From NCBI RefSeq assembly GCF_013409005.1, contig NZ_JACBZO010000001.1:2971770-3035769 (forward strand): a stretch of DNA of 64,000 bases, written 5' to 3'. Positions 8,411 to 17,224 of this stretch are shown piece by piece. A program made the translations under genes and the position numbers. Source of the DNA: Demequina lutea (GTDB lineage Bacteria; Actinomycetota; Actinomycetes; Actinomycetales; Demequinaceae). The notes under the pieces were generated by a model. The model ran no database searches. It had not been told where the DNA came from and saw only the letters and a program-made list of their open reading frames with translations. Position 1 is the first letter of the stretch; each line of letters starts with the position of its first letter.

Positions 8411-9073
8411 TCAGCCTTTGGGCGGTACGGCCGGCTTCTCTGCTGCGGCCGGATTCGTTGCCGCAGCCGCGGGCTTTGTGTCGACAGGCTTCGCGGCAAC
8501 CGGGGCGGCGGCGGGCTTGGTAACCGGGGCGTCAGCGGGCTTGACAACCGGCGCTGGCACGGCAGACGCGGCACCCTCCGCGGCGGGAGTCGCGGACACG
8601 GGAACGGGGGCCGTCGCCGCGCGCTTGGCCTCGCCTGCGGCGAACTTCTCGCGTTGGGCATCGGCCTTCTCGCGATCGGCCTGCGCCTTCTCCATCCGCT
8701 TGCGTGCGGCGTCCTCGATCGCCCGCTTGCGCTCGGCCTCCTTGATGGCCCTTCGCTCGTGGCTGGGGAGGGTGAGCTGGTTCTGATCGAGGATCCCAAG
8801 GGCCTCGTCGCGCTCCTTGAGAGCGGGCCACTTGAGGATGGCGATGAGCACCACCAGGATGAGGCCCACGGGCGGGACCAGCACCGCGATCGCGCCCCAC
8901 CAGCCGGAATAGCCGGCCTTCTTGGCGACCACGATGGCCACGATGAGGCTGAGAATCGCGAGCGCGATCAGCGAAAAGTAGGTGATCTGGCCATACGAGT
9001 TCAGATAGTCGGTCAGAGCCTTCCCGGCCTTGTCCGGATCAATCGGAAAGACGTTATTGATGCTCAGGTACAT
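8411..9073 (-). CDS. Membrane protein with charged helical and Ala/Pro-rich tail
   Basis: About 220 residues from the ATG at 9073, preceded by GAAGGGA; the upstream in-frame ATG has no ribosome site. Two hydrophobic segments lie near residues 30-50 (ITYFSLIALAILSLIVAIVVA) and 57-80 (GWWGAIAVLVPPVGLILVVLI). A strongly charged helical stretch follows (about 85-150, rich in Glu, Arg, Lys and Ala, possible coiled coil). The tail is a low-complexity Ala-Pro-Val-Lys repeat with no conserved fold. I do not recognise a family. It stands alone between the bkd operon and the aminotransferase. Confidence 0.55.
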   Translation of the reverse strand: MYLSINNVFPIDPDKAGKALTDYLNSYGQITYFSLIALAILSLIVAIVVAKKAGYSGWWGAIAVLVPPVGLILVVLIAILKWPALKERDEALGILDQNQLTLPSHERRAIKEAERKRAIEDAARKRMEKAQADREKADAQREKFAAGEAKRAATAPVPVSATPAAEGAASAVPAPVVKPADAPVTKPAAAPVAAKPVDTKPAAAATNPAAAEKPAVPPKG

Positions 9074-9141
9074 GGCGGTTCCCTTCGAGAGCGGCCATGC
9101 CGTGCGCGGCAACATTGCCGCCGTGGGTCAAATGACCGTTT

Positions 9142-10221
9142 CTATGCTCTCCAGGTTAGCCCTGCCAGGGCAGAGAGCGCAGCGTCGTTCTCTGCCGGGG
9201 TTCCGATCGTCAGGCGCACGCCCTCGTTCGTGAAGGGGCGGACGAGGATGGGGCGCGGCTGAGCGCCAAAGTGCGCGACCAACTCGGCCGTCTTGTCGCC
9301 CGCGGCTATCCATACGAAGTTGCCCTGCGAGTCGGGCAGATTCCAACCGTCGGCCGCAAGGGCCGCGACCACTCGGGCGCGCTCGGCGACGATGCCATCG
9401 ACGCGCTCCAGGAGCTCCGGCAGGGCGTCGAGCGACGCGATCGCGGCGAACTGGGCCACCCCCGACACGGAGAACGGCGTGACGCAAGAGCGCACGGCGG
9501 TGATGATCGCCGCGGGGGCAATCGCGTATCCGACGCGTAGCCCGGCGAGGCCGTACGCCTTCGAGAAGGTGCGCAGCACCACGAGGTTGGGCCAGCGACC
9601 GATCATCTCCTGGCCGTGCACCGTCTCGGGGTCGGTCACATACTCGAGGTACGCCTCGTCGAGCACCACCACCACGTGCTCGGGAACCGCGCCCATGAAT
9701 GCGACGAATTCGTCGGTGTGAACGCTGGGCCCGGTCGGGTTGTTGGGCGAACACACCATGACCACCTTGGTGCGCTCGGTGATGGCGGCCGCCATGGCCG
9801 GCAGGTCGTGACGCGCATCGGCGTCCAAGGGAACCGTCACGGGGGACGCGCCCGTGAGGAGCGTCAGGATGGGGTACGCCTCGAAGGAACGCCACGCGAA
9901 GACCACCTCATTGCCCGGCCCCGCGTACGCCTGCAGCACGTGGGCAAGCGCGGAGACGGAGCCCCCGCCGACGACCACCTCGGCAGGCGTGACCCCGTGG
10001 CGTTCCGCGAGTCGCTCCACCAGATCCGTCGCATACATGTCGGGGTAGCGGTGGATCGAGGCGCCTGCCGTCGCGAGCGCCTCGAGAACGGAAGGGAGCG
10101 GCGGCAGCGGGTTCTCGTTCGACGACGACTTGATGGGAGTCACACCGTTCACCAGGCCGCGAGCGCCGGGAACGTAAGGGGGGAGTGCGGCGACGTTTGG
10201 GAGCGGCTGAGGTGTGGTCAT
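9142..10221 (-). CDS. hisC: Histidinol-phosphate / aromatic aminotransferase, class I/II PLP enzyme
   Basis: Fold-type I aminotransferase of about 359 residues. The PLP lysine is in RTFSKAYGLAGLRVGYA near residue 220; VCSPNNPTGP and VLDEAYLEY supply the cofactor-binding Asn and Asp; SSNENPLPPLPSV at the N-terminus is the HisC substrate loop. It is isolated from other his genes, and the sequence also fits the actinobacterial aromatic/phenylalanine aminotransferase group (Pat, HisC2). The reaction is transfer of the amino group between glutamate and an imidazole- or aryl-bearing oxo acid. The exact substrate is open. Confidence 0.8.
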   Translation of the reverse strand: MTTPQPLPNVAALPPYVPGARGLVNGVTPIKSSSNENPLPPLPSVLEALATAGASIHRYPDMYATDLVERLAERHGVTPAEVVVGGGSVSALAHVLQAYAGPGNEVVFAWRSFEAYPILTLLTGASPVTVPLDADARHDLPAMAAAITERTKVVMVCSPNNPTGPSVHTDEFVAFMGAVPEHVVVVLDEAYLEYVTDPETVHGQEMIGRWPNLVVLRTFSKAYGLAGLRVGYAIAPAAIITAVRSCVTPFSVSGVAQFAAIASLDALPELLERVDGIVAERARVVAALAADGWNLPDSQGNFVWIAAGDKTAELVAHFGAQPRPILVRPFTNEGVRLTIGTPAENDAALSALAGLTWRA

Positions 10222-10256
10222 AGGCCGATCATGCCAGCGCGTGGCAGACTCGGTGT

Positions 10257-10655
10257 ATGAAGTTCGTCCTCAGAGCCGCATTCGCGGCGCTCGCCGTCTG
10301 GATTGCCACCCTGCTTCCGCTCGATGTGGGGGTGACCGGTGGCAATGCCAACGATTGGTGGAGCCGACCGCTCGTCTTCCTCGCCATCGGCGCGCTTCTG
10401 GTGCTGCTCAACGCAATCATCAAACCGATCGTCAAGACTCTCGCGCTGCCGGTGATCATCCTCACCCTTGGCCTCTTCACCGCGGTCATCGCGTGGTTCA
10501 TGCTCTGGCTCACCTCGTGGATCACGTCGAACATCGACGGCATTGACTTCACGATCGGCGGCTTCTGGAAGACCCTGATCGCCGCAATTGTGATCGCGGT
10601 GATTACGGCGGTGCTTGACCCCATCGCGAAGGACCGCAAGCGCTTGCGTCGTTAG
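10257..10655 (+). CDS. YvlD / phage holin family 4 membrane protein
   Basis: A 132-residue integral membrane protein with four hydrophobic segments. The second and third are separated by NAIIKPIVKTLALPV, and the pattern LTLGLFTAVIAWFMLWLTSWI is typical of the YvlD/holin 4-superfamily proteins that are widespread in bacterial chromosomes and not linked to phage here. The C-terminus is short and basic (KDRKRLRR). Function is unknown; related proteins respond to envelope stress. It is divergent from the aminotransferase, with about 35 bp between start codons. Confidence 0.75.
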   Translation: MKFVLRAAFAALAVWIATLLPLDVGVTGGNANDWWSRPLVFLAIGALLVLLNAIIKPIVKTLALPVIILTLGLFTAVIAWFMLWLTSWITSNIDGIDFTIGGFWKTLIAAIVIAVITAVLDPIAKDRKRLRR

Positions 10656-10717
10656 CGTCGGTAGTAGGACGCTGGCGGCACCCACGCGCTCGCCGTTGCA
10701 CGTGAAACAATGACGTC

Positions 10718-12160
10718 GTGACCGAGCCCACTGCTTCAGCTGCCCACCCGTTCCGCCCCACGGTGTCGTTGGCGGGGCTAGAGCCCGCGATCGCACTTGG
10801 CCCGCTCGACGGCCGCTACCGCGGCGCCGTCGCCTCGCTCGTCGACTACCTGTCAGAGCCCGCGCTCAACCGCATGCGCCTGCACGTCGAGGTCGAGTGG
10901 TTCATTCACCTGTGCGCGACCGACGCGGTGCCGGGGGTGCGCGTCCTGACCGCCACGGAACTCGACCTGTTGCGCGGAATCCCGGCCGGCTTCGACGCCG
11001 CAGGCATCGCGGAGCACGCCGCATTCGAACGCGAGACGGTCCACGACGTCAAGGCGATCGAGTACGTCATCAAGGCCCGCATCAAGGGCACGACGCTCGA
11101 GCCCCTGCGCGAGCTCGTGCACTTCGCGTGCACCTCCGAGGACATCAACAACCTGTCCTACGCGCTCATGATCCAAGGCGCCGTGCGTGAGGTGTGGCTG
11201 CCCGCCGCGACCGCGCTTGCGGACCAGCTCGCCGAGATGGCGCGGGCCTCGAAGAGCCAGCCGATGCTCGCGCGCACCCACGGCCAGCCCGCGACCCCCA
11301 CGACGCTCGGCAAGGAACTCGCGGTCGTGACGCACCGCTTGCGCCGCCAGCTCGCGCGCATCAAGGGCGCGGAGTACTTGGGCAAGATCAACGGCGCGAC
11401 CGGAACGTTTGGGGCGCACGCCGCCGCAGTGCCAGGGACGGATTGGGCGGCTGTGTCGCGCTCGTTTGTCGAGGGGCTGGGGTTGGCGTGGAACCCGCTC
11501 ACGACGCAGATCGAGAGCCACGACTGGCAGGCAGAGCTCTACTCCGACGTTGCCCGGTTTGGCCGCATCCTGCACAACCTCGCAACCGACGTGTGGACCT
11601 ACATCTCTCTTGGCTTCTTCGCGCAGGTGCGCGGCCAGGGCACGATCGGGTCCAGCGCGATGCCGCACAAGGTCAACCCCATCCGCTTCGAGAACGCCGA
11701 GGCCAACCTCGAGATCTCGGCGGCGCTGCTCGACACGCTGGGCGCCACGCTCGTCACGAGCCGCATGCAGCGCGACCTGACCGATTCGACCAGCCAGCGC
11801 AACATCGGCGTCGCGTTCGGCCACTCGCTGCTCGCGATCGACAACCTGCGCCGCGGGCTGGCCGGTCTCGACGTCAACCCCACGGCGCTCAATGCCGACC
11901 TCGACGCGAACTGGGAGGTGCTCGCCGAGCCCATCCAGTCGGCCATGCGCGCCGCCGCGATCGCCGGCGTGCCCGGCATGGACAACCCCTACGAGACCCT
12001 GCGCGACCTCACACGCGGCCGCCGCATCGGCGCCGACGACGTGCGCACCTTCGTGTCGGGGCTCGGGCTGCCGGCCGACGCGACCGAGCGGCTCATCGCC
12101 CTGACGCCCGGAAGCTATGTGGGCATCGCCGAGAAGCTGGTCGACGAGTACCTGGGGTAG
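10718..12160 (+). CDS. purB: Adenylosuccinate lyase
   Basis: Catalyses two steps of purine synthesis: SAICAR to AICAR, and adenylosuccinate to AMP, each releasing fumarate. The fumarase/aspartase signature GSSAMPHKVNPIRFENAE is near residues 310-327 and holds the mobile catalytic loop. ARTHGQPATPTTLGKE and FACTSEDINNLSYAL give the other two substrate-binding regions. The form resembles the E. coli-type PurB (about 456 residues) and not the shorter Bacillus type. 480 residues are accounted for by an N-terminal extension of about 20. Monocistronic; the next gene converges 21 bp away. Confidence 0.95.
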   Translation: MTEPTASAAHPFRPTVSLAGLEPAIALGPLDGRYRGAVASLVDYLSEPALNRMRLHVEVEWFIHLCATDAVPGVRVLTATELDLLRGIPAGFDAAGIAEHAAFERETVHDVKAIEYVIKARIKGTTLEPLRELVHFACTSEDINNLSYALMIQGAVREVWLPAATALADQLAEMARASKSQPMLARTHGQPATPTTLGKELAVVTHRLRRQLARIKGAEYLGKINGATGTFGAHAAAVPGTDWAAVSRSFVEGLGLAWNPLTTQIESHDWQAELYSDVARFGRILHNLATDVWTYISLGFFAQVRGQGTIGSSAMPHKVNPIRFENAEANLEISAALLDTLGATLVTSRMQRDLTDSTSQRNIGVAFGHSLLAIDNLRRGLAGLDVNPTALNADLDANWEVLAEPIQSAMRAAAIAGVPGMDNPYETLRDLTRGRRIGADDVRTFVSGLGLPADATERLIALTPGSYVGIAEKLVDEYLG

Positions 12161-12181
12161 GCGGGACGGGCTCCAGCCCCG

Positions 12182-13060
12182 CTAGGGCTTGGCGATCTCA
12201 CTCCACACGTAGATCGGCCCGGTAGTCACGTGGGCGGAATCCATGGTGATCCTGCCCGCGACGGCATAGACGTCGAAGTTGTTTCCCAACGTCGCGCCGG
12301 GACATGCCGAGAACGCACCCTCGGGGTTGATGAGCGTCAGCGAGGCTGGGAGCGATGTGTTTGTCCACATGACGGGGGACGCGTCCTCGGGCTGCCACGG
12401 GCTGGTGATGGTGCCGATCACGGTGGACTGGGATACCGCGACGAACGTGAGTCCCTCAGTCGATACCTCGATGTCGGCGCCTGCGGGCCCCTGCAGGCCG
12501 TCGATCGTTGGCGAGTGGAGGACGGGATCCTCGGCTCCCATGTACCCACCCGCTACCGCCGAGCCAGCCGGATCCACCAGGCTGAAGGTCGGTAGCGACT
12601 GCGTCGAGTCCACATGGAACGGTACCGGGACGTGCTCGCTCTGCACGGGATTGCCAGATGAGTCGACATTGGAGTTGAGGCGCCGGTCGAGGCGCGCGAG
12701 GACCTCCTCCGAGGTGAGCCAGCCCGTGTCCTCGATGGCCATCCCCTCGACGCTCTGGGACGCACTGGGAAACACGAACCCACACTGGAACGGGCTGGTC
12801 GCAGGTTCGGACCCGGCCGTCGAGTCTGAGCCGGACGACGCCACGCTCAACTCACCCCACGGCATGTGGGTCGCACCCACCGCGAGCACGCCCACGGCCA
12901 CTGCCGATGCACCGCCCACGCCCACCGCGCGCACCGTTCGGCGAGTATGCACCCGTCGCGCAATACCACCACCATGCCGATTCGCGAAGCGCGGTCCCGA
13001 CATCCGTGCGGCATCGGCCGCTACGAGGTCGTTCATGACTGAGTGAAGGGAGTCGTCCAT
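12182..13060 (-). CDS. Membrane-anchored partner of the upstream ECF sigma factor (unknown family), paralogue 1
   Basis: 292 residues. A basic N-terminal cytoplasmic part (about 1-42, ending RVHTRRTVRAVGVGG) leads into one membrane segment (about 45-65), then a long extracytoplasmic domain. The start follows the sigma-factor stop with one base between them, which implies coupled expression. It lacks the HxxxCxxC zinc motif of classical anti-sigma factors, so an anti-sigma role is an inference from position. The short region THMPWG after the membrane segment is shared with the paralogue at 13681-14970. The extracytoplasmic part includes SPFQCGF, also shared. Confidence 0.6.
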   Translation of the reverse strand: MDDSLHSVMNDLVAADAARMSGPRFANRHGGGIARRVHTRRTVRAVGVGGASAVAVGVLAVGATHMPWGELSVASSGSDSTAGSEPATSPFQCGFVFPSASQSVEGMAIEDTGWLTSEEVLARLDRRLNSNVDSSGNPVQSEHVPVPFHVDSTQSLPTFSLVDPAGSAVAGGYMGAEDPVLHSPTIDGLQGPAGADIEVSTEGLTFVAVSQSTVIGTITSPWQPEDASPVMWTNTSLPASLTLINPEGAFSACPGATLGNNFDVYAVAGRITMDSAHVTTGPIYVWSEIAKP

Positions 13061-13061
13061 G

Positions 13062-13601
13062 TCAGCGGCCTTCCTTGCCTGAATGTGTCACGACCGGGAT
13101 TCGATCGTTGTCTTCCACGTCCCCGAGCACCGACGCCAGTCGCGCCGACGCGTCGGCGAGGTAGCGCTTGACCGTGCCTTCAGCGAGGCCAAGTTGGGCG
13201 GCGATCTGGGGAACCGTGAGGTCGTCGTAGAACCTGAGCACCGTGCACGCGCGCTCGCGGGGAGGCAGGGTAGCGAGCGCCGCGCGGACGTCGAGGACCG
13301 CGTCGCGATCGCCCATGGAGATGGCCTCGTCTTGCTCGTAGGCCTGCCGCTCAAGGGCGGTGTCCCGCGTACGCCGGTGCCGCAAGCGATCGATGAATAC
13401 GGACGGGATGGCGCGCCTCACGTAGGCCTCGGCGGCATTGACGTGGGTGAACGTGCGCCCCCTCGAGAAGGAGCGCACGAGCGCGTCCTGGAGCACGTCC
13501 TCCGCCTCGGCATCGTTTCCCGTCAGTAGCCGCGCATACGCGAGCAGGCCGGAGCCGCGCTCCCGCATCACCTCATCGAGGATGGGCTCCCACCGTGCCA
13601 C
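13062..13601 (-). CDS. ECF RNA polymerase sigma factor, SigE family, paralogue 1
   Basis: 179 residues. Sigma region 2 covers about residues 15-85 (LLAYARLLTGNDAEAEDVLQDALVRSF, then YVRRAIPSVFIDRLRHR). Region 4 covers about 115-165 (LPPRERACTVLRFYDDLTVPQIAAQLGLAEGTVKRYLADA), a helix-turn-helix for -35 recognition. The form is that of SigE-family ECF factors common in Actinobacteria. It is the first gene of a two-gene unit with the membrane protein 1 bp downstream, and is the twin of the factor at 14972-15511. Confidence 0.9.
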   Translation of the reverse strand: MARWEPILDEVMRERGSGLLAYARLLTGNDAEAEDVLQDALVRSFSRGRTFTHVNAAEAYVRRAIPSVFIDRLRHRRTRDTALERQAYEQDEAISMGDRDAVLDVRAALATLPPRERACTVLRFYDDLTVPQIAAQLGLAEGTVKRYLADASARLASVLGDVEDNDRIPVVTHSGKEGR

Positions 13602-13680
13602 GTCCGCCTCCGCTGTCTAGCCTGTCACGCACACAACGGGAGTGGTGGCCCGGATCGTTGGGTGACGCGGGCGAGAGGCC

Positions 13681-14970
13681 TTACGGCTTGCCCACCGGAA
13701 TCCAGGCGTAGGTCGGACCAACGACCGTTCCGTCTGGGTGCTCGACGATCGAGCCCGCCACCGCATACAGGTCAATGCGTGAGGAGTCGACGGGGTTGGC
13801 GTCGCACGACTTGAGGGCCGCGGTCTCATCGAGCAGGTATATGCGTGCGCCGGCTTCGGGAAAACCGCCCCAATCCGCGTAGATCGGCGGAGCGTTCGTC
13901 GTCGAACCGTCCGGAGGCACCGTACCCGTGGCCACGACCCGTCCGTCCACGACTCCCACATAGGTCGCGCCCTCAGATGCCACCCAGTCGGTGGCGCTGT
14001 CCGTCGGAGCCGTGGGGATCCGAACCATGCTCGGTTCGGTGGTTCCGAACGCCACCGCTAGCCCGGAATCAGTGATCGTGTTGGCGAAGTGGACCGTCAC
14101 CACCGGAACGAGGCCCGTGAGGTTGCCAACACCGGGTGCCTGGGAGGGGTCACTCGTGAAACTCGCCCGGATGGCCGCCGCCGCGTCGGTGCCGGTCATC
14201 CTCTGAGCGCCGTCGATCCAGAGGCCATCTGTCTTCGAGGACTCGGTGGGGAAGGTGAACCCGCACTGGAACGGGCTAGTGACGTCCTCGGGCTTGGCCG
14301 CGAGGCTCGGGTCGGTCACGTGGAAAATTTCGGTGGACAGGCTCGGCACGCCCGACGGCGCAGGGCTCGGCGTGTAGCAGTCGTCCGATGGGGTGGGCGT
14401 GGCGCCGCTCGGGTTCGCGAAGTCGGAGGTGCTGATGCCCTCGACCACGATCTCCGCACCACCCGAAGGCGCCGTGCCCCACTGGGCGTCGGCCGTCGGA
14501 GCCTGCGACACGGTCACCCGATAGCTCCCCGACGTTTCGAGCGTCGCCTTCAACGGATTGCCTTCCGCGTCGGTGAAGACGTACGAACCGTCAGGCTGCA
14601 ACGCCGCCGTCAAGATCGCCGCACCGGTGGCGTTGTCCAACAACGAAACCGTGTCAGTGGGTGTATTGCCGGCGCGAACGGTCACCTCGTAGGTGAACGA
14701 GCCGTCGGAGGGTGACGGGGTCACGCAGTCGGTACCGCCCGCACCCGGAGCCGCACCCAGCACCCCCCACGGCATGTGCGTGGCGCCCACCACGAGCGCG
14801 CCGGCCGTGAGCATCGTGCCGCCGCCCACTCCCACCGCTCGCACGGTCCGGCGCCTGCGCACCCGGCCGGCGATGCGTCGGCCATAGGCCTCGGCGAAGT
14901 CGTCGTGCCCGAAGCGGGCCTCGGCCTCGCCCATCTCACCAGCCAGCAGGTTTCCAAGGTCGCCGTTCAT
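13681..14970 (-). CDS. Membrane-anchored partner of the upstream ECF sigma factor, paralogue 2 (longer)
   Basis: 429 residues, built like its neighbour: acidic then basic cytoplasmic N-terminus (GRRIAGRVRRRRTVRAVGVGG), one membrane segment (about 48-70), then an extracytoplasmic region. It differs by an insert of about 130 residues after the membrane (CVTPSPSDGSFTYEVTVRAG ... DDCYTPSPAPSG) that looks like a small beta-sandwich framed by CVTPSP and CYTPSP. The C-terminal parts of the two paralogues align (SPFQCGF, D-L-YAVAG, and a final W-P-VGKP/W-EIAKP). It starts 1 bp after its sigma factor. No known family recognised. Confidence 0.6.
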   Translation of the reverse strand: MNGDLGNLLAGEMGEAEARFGHDDFAEAYGRRIAGRVRRRRTVRAVGVGGGTMLTAGALVVGATHMPWGVLGAAPGAGGTDCVTPSPSDGSFTYEVTVRAGNTPTDTVSLLDNATGAAILTAALQPDGSYVFTDAEGNPLKATLETSGSYRVTVSQAPTADAQWGTAPSGGAEIVVEGISTSDFANPSGATPTPSDDCYTPSPAPSGVPSLSTEIFHVTDPSLAAKPEDVTSPFQCGFTFPTESSKTDGLWIDGAQRMTGTDAAAAIRASFTSDPSQAPGVGNLTGLVPVVTVHFANTITDSGLAVAFGTTEPSMVRIPTAPTDSATDWVASEGATYVGVVDGRVVATGTVPPDGSTTNAPPIYADWGGFPEAGARIYLLDETAALKSCDANPVDSSRIDLYAVAGSIVEHPDGTVVGPTYAWIPVGKP

Positions 14971-14971
14971 G

Positions 14972-15511
14972 TCAGCGCCTTCCCTTCACCAAAGGTGCCG
15001 TCACCGGCACCGTGTTTTCTTCGCGTAGATCGAGTTCCGACCCCAAGAGACCCGCCAGCTTCGCCGACGCATCGGACAGGTAGCGCTTGACCGTCCCGTC
15101 CGCGAGCCCGAGGTGCGCGGAGATTTGCGCCACCGTGAGGTCGTCGTAGAAGCGGAGCACGACGCAAGCCCGCTCGCGCGGGGCGAGTTCGCGCAGGGCG
15201 CCGCGCACGTCCATCACGGCGTCGCGGTCGGAGGCTTGAGCGGCCACCTGGGGGTGGTCAGCGGGATCGCGCGGCACCGGCCTGAACTTGCGGGAACGGT
15301 CGATCACCACGCTGGGAATCGCCCGGCGCACATACGCCTCGGCCTGGTTGACGTGGTCGAACCGCCTGCCGCGGGAGAAGGTGCGGACCAGCGCGTCCTG
15401 CAGCACGTCGTGCGCCTCAGCATCGTCGCCCGTGAGCATCGCGGCGTAGGCGAGCAGTCGCGGAGCGCGCTCACGCATCACCTGCTCCAGCAGCGGTTCC
15501 CATCGGGCCAT
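14972..15511 (-). CDS. ECF RNA polymerase sigma factor, SigE family, paralogue 2
   Basis: 179 residues, the same length as the factor at 13062-13601. Region 2: LLAYAAMLTGDDAEAHDVLQDALVRTF and YVRRAIPSVVIDRSRKFR. Region 4: LAPRERACVVLRFYDDLTVAQISAHLGLADGTVKRYLSDA. I place the start at the ATG at 15511, since AGGGGG lies 6 bases upstream. The open frame continues upstream of it, but that part overlaps an unrelated gene and looks non-coding. The tandem arrangement sigma-partner-sigma-partner indicates duplication of the whole module. Confidence 0.9.
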   Translation of the reverse strand: MARWEPLLEQVMRERAPRLLAYAAMLTGDDAEAHDVLQDALVRTFSRGRRFDHVNQAEAYVRRAIPSVVIDRSRKFRPVPRDPADHPQVAAQASDRDAVMDVRGALRELAPRERACVVLRFYDDLTVAQISAHLGLADGTVKRYLSDASAKLAGLLGSELDLREENTVPVTAPLVKGRR

Positions 15512-15605
15512 GTGTATCCCCCTCATCGGCATTGTCCCCCTGAGAACGAGGTGACCGCCATGAAACGTTGGGGTGCGCCGGTGCCACACCCCGACTGCCC
15601 TCCCG

Positions 15606-15702
15606 CGACGCTCCGAACCAATCCAGTCCCGCCACGCCGTCGGGCGCCGATGCTCGAGCCCCTGACGTCGGCGTGCCCGCCTGAGATTGGTTCGGAGCGT
15701 CG
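15606..15702. repeat. Dispersed inverted-repeat element, intergenic (copy 2)
   Basis: Perfect 17-bp inverted repeat: CGACGCTCCGAACCAAT (15606-15622) and ATTGGTTCGGAGCGTCG (15686-15702), with a 63-bp centre. It lies between a sigma-factor gene and the CPBP protease gene. The centre and the right flank (GCGGGCGGGG) resemble the copy inside the E2 linker. No open reading frame is required; it looks like a REP/MITE-type element. Confidence 0.65.
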
Positions 15703-15760
15703 GAGCGGGCGGGGCGACACGTGGGACGCACGGCCCGGTTCGCTCGTTACAGTGAGCGTG

Positions 15761-16591
15761 ATGAACGCCGACCCCGCCACTGATCCCGCAGCAGACGTCA
15801 CCCCCGCGGGCGTCGCCACCGCAGACGCCCCCTCGATCCCCAGGCTGCGCGCCGAGGTCCTCATCGTGCTGGGTCTGTCGCTCGGCCAGAGCGCCGTGTA
15901 CGCGATCATTGCGCTCATCCGGCGCTACATGGCCACCGCTCCGATCGGCAAGCAGTCCACGACCCTCAACCCGTCGCTGTCGAGCATCAACTACCTCAAC
16001 ATCATCTACCAGGTGCTGAGCATCGCCTTCGCGCTCGTGCCCGTCGCGCTCGCCCTGTACCTGCTCTCGAGCCACGGCGGCTCGTGGAGGGCGAGACTCG
16101 GCCTCAACCGGAACGGTCGCTCGCGGTGGCGCGACGTGGGGCTCGGCTTCGGGCTGGCGGCGGCCATCGGCCTTCCCGGACTGGGCCTTTACGCGGTGGG
16201 TCGCGCGATCGGCCAAACCGTGCGGATCGACACCTCCGGGCTGCCGCACCAGTGGTGGTCGGCCGTCATCCTGCTGGCCTCTGCGGGAGTGGCAGGGATG
16301 CTCGAGGAGGTCATCGTCGTCGGGTACCTCATCACCCGGCTCCAAGAAATGCGTTGGTCGCTGCCGGTGGCGATCCTGGCATCGGCGCTGCTCCGCGGCA
16401 CCTATCACCTCTACCAGGGCTGGCCGATGGCGCTCGGCAACGCCGTGATGGGAGCCGTATTCGCCTGGGTGTTTGTGCGTACGGGCAGGCTCGGTCCACT
16501 GATCTTGGCGCACTGGACACTCGACGCGGTCTCCTTCATCGGCCCCGACGTCGTGCCTGCGAGTTGGATCAACGCGCTCAACGGCGGCTGA
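15761..16591 (+). CDS. CPBP family intramembrane glutamic protease
   Basis: 276 residues from the ATG at 15761. Polar N-terminus, then about seven or eight membrane segments. The CPBP (Abi/CAAX-protease) motifs are in order: MLEEVIVVGYL (double Glu), RGTYHLYQG (His), and LAHWTLDAVSF (His). Family members cleave prenylated or other membrane proteins, or take part in bacteriocin immunity. The usual second motif is intact, so it should be active. Longer in-frame starts run back into the inverted-repeat element and are unlikely. No partner genes nearby. Confidence 0.85.
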   Translation: MNADPATDPAADVTPAGVATADAPSIPRLRAEVLIVLGLSLGQSAVYAIIALIRRYMATAPIGKQSTTLNPSLSSINYLNIIYQVLSIAFALVPVALALYLLSSHGGSWRARLGLNRNGRSRWRDVGLGFGLAAAIGLPGLGLYAVGRAIGQTVRIDTSGLPHQWWSAVILLASAGVAGMLEEVIVVGYLITRLQEMRWSLPVAILASALLRGTYHLYQGWPMALGNAVMGAVFAWVFVRTGRLGPLILAHWTLDAVSFIGPDVVPASWINALNGG

Positions 16592-16740
16592 GACTCCCTC
16601 TCCGCGGGGCACTCGCCACGCGAGGGCGAATTGTGACGTTCGGGTGGCGCACGAGGCCACGATCGCCGACGATGTGGGAATGCGCATCCCTCAGCCGAAT
16701 TACCCGCTCGCCCAACGGGCCACCCGGTGACCGCCCCCCG

Positions 16741-17172
16741 ATGACGGCCCCCCGGTCGCTTGAGGCGGCCGCGGCGCCCAGGGAAGCGTTCGTGCTGAAT
16801 GCCCGAACCGACACGTACTTCGGCGGAGTCACAGGGGACCCGTTCGACGAGACGGTCGAGCGCGCGCTCCGCTACATCGAGGCCGGCGCAGACTGCATCT
16901 TCGTGCCGGGCGTCGTCGAAGCGGACACCATCCGCCGGCTCGCCGCCGCCATTCCTGCGCCCCTCAACATCGTGGCCGGGCTGGCGAACACCATCGATAC
17001 GCTCACGCTCTTCTCGCTCGGCGTCACGCGTGTGAGCCTGGGCGGCAGCCTCGCACGAGCCGCGCTCTCGCTCGTGGAACGCGCCGGCCGCGAGCTGCTC
17101 CTTTCCGGAACCCTCGGTTTTCTCGATGGCGCGATCTCCTACGCCGAGCTTCAGCGACGCTTCGACCAATGA
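16741..17172 (+). pseudogene. Isocitrate lyase / PEP mutase family protein, C-terminal remnant
   Basis: The reading frame shows the second half of the TIM barrel: FVLNARTDTYF, ETVERALRYIEAGADCIFVPG, PLNIVAGLAN, LGVTRVSLGGSLARAAL and YAELQRRF. Members of this family are 250-280 residues; the first barrel strands, the catalytic loop and the metal-binding aspartates that should precede VLNARTD are absent. The 120 bp before it do not encode them in any frame I can see. It is therefore a truncated, probably inactive gene. A methylisocitrate-lyase-like enzyme of unknown substrate was the likely ancestor. Confidence 0.75.
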
Positions 17173-17224
17173 ACGGCGGCCGACGCTCCACTCCATGACG
17201 GGTCGCGGCCCATAGACTCACCTC

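Noticed and set aside
10257..10655. Prophage holin
   Set aside because: No phage genes around it; YvlD-type relatives are ordinary chromosomal membrane proteins.
12161..12182. Bidirectional terminator between purB and the convergent membrane-protein gene
   Set aside because: Stem is only about five base pairs (GGGCT/AGCCC), with no T-run, and it runs into the stop codon.
15113..15760. Long 5' extension of the CPBP protease frame
   Set aside because: It overlaps the sigma-factor gene antisense and runs through the inverted-repeat element; the ATG at 15761 gives a normal family length.
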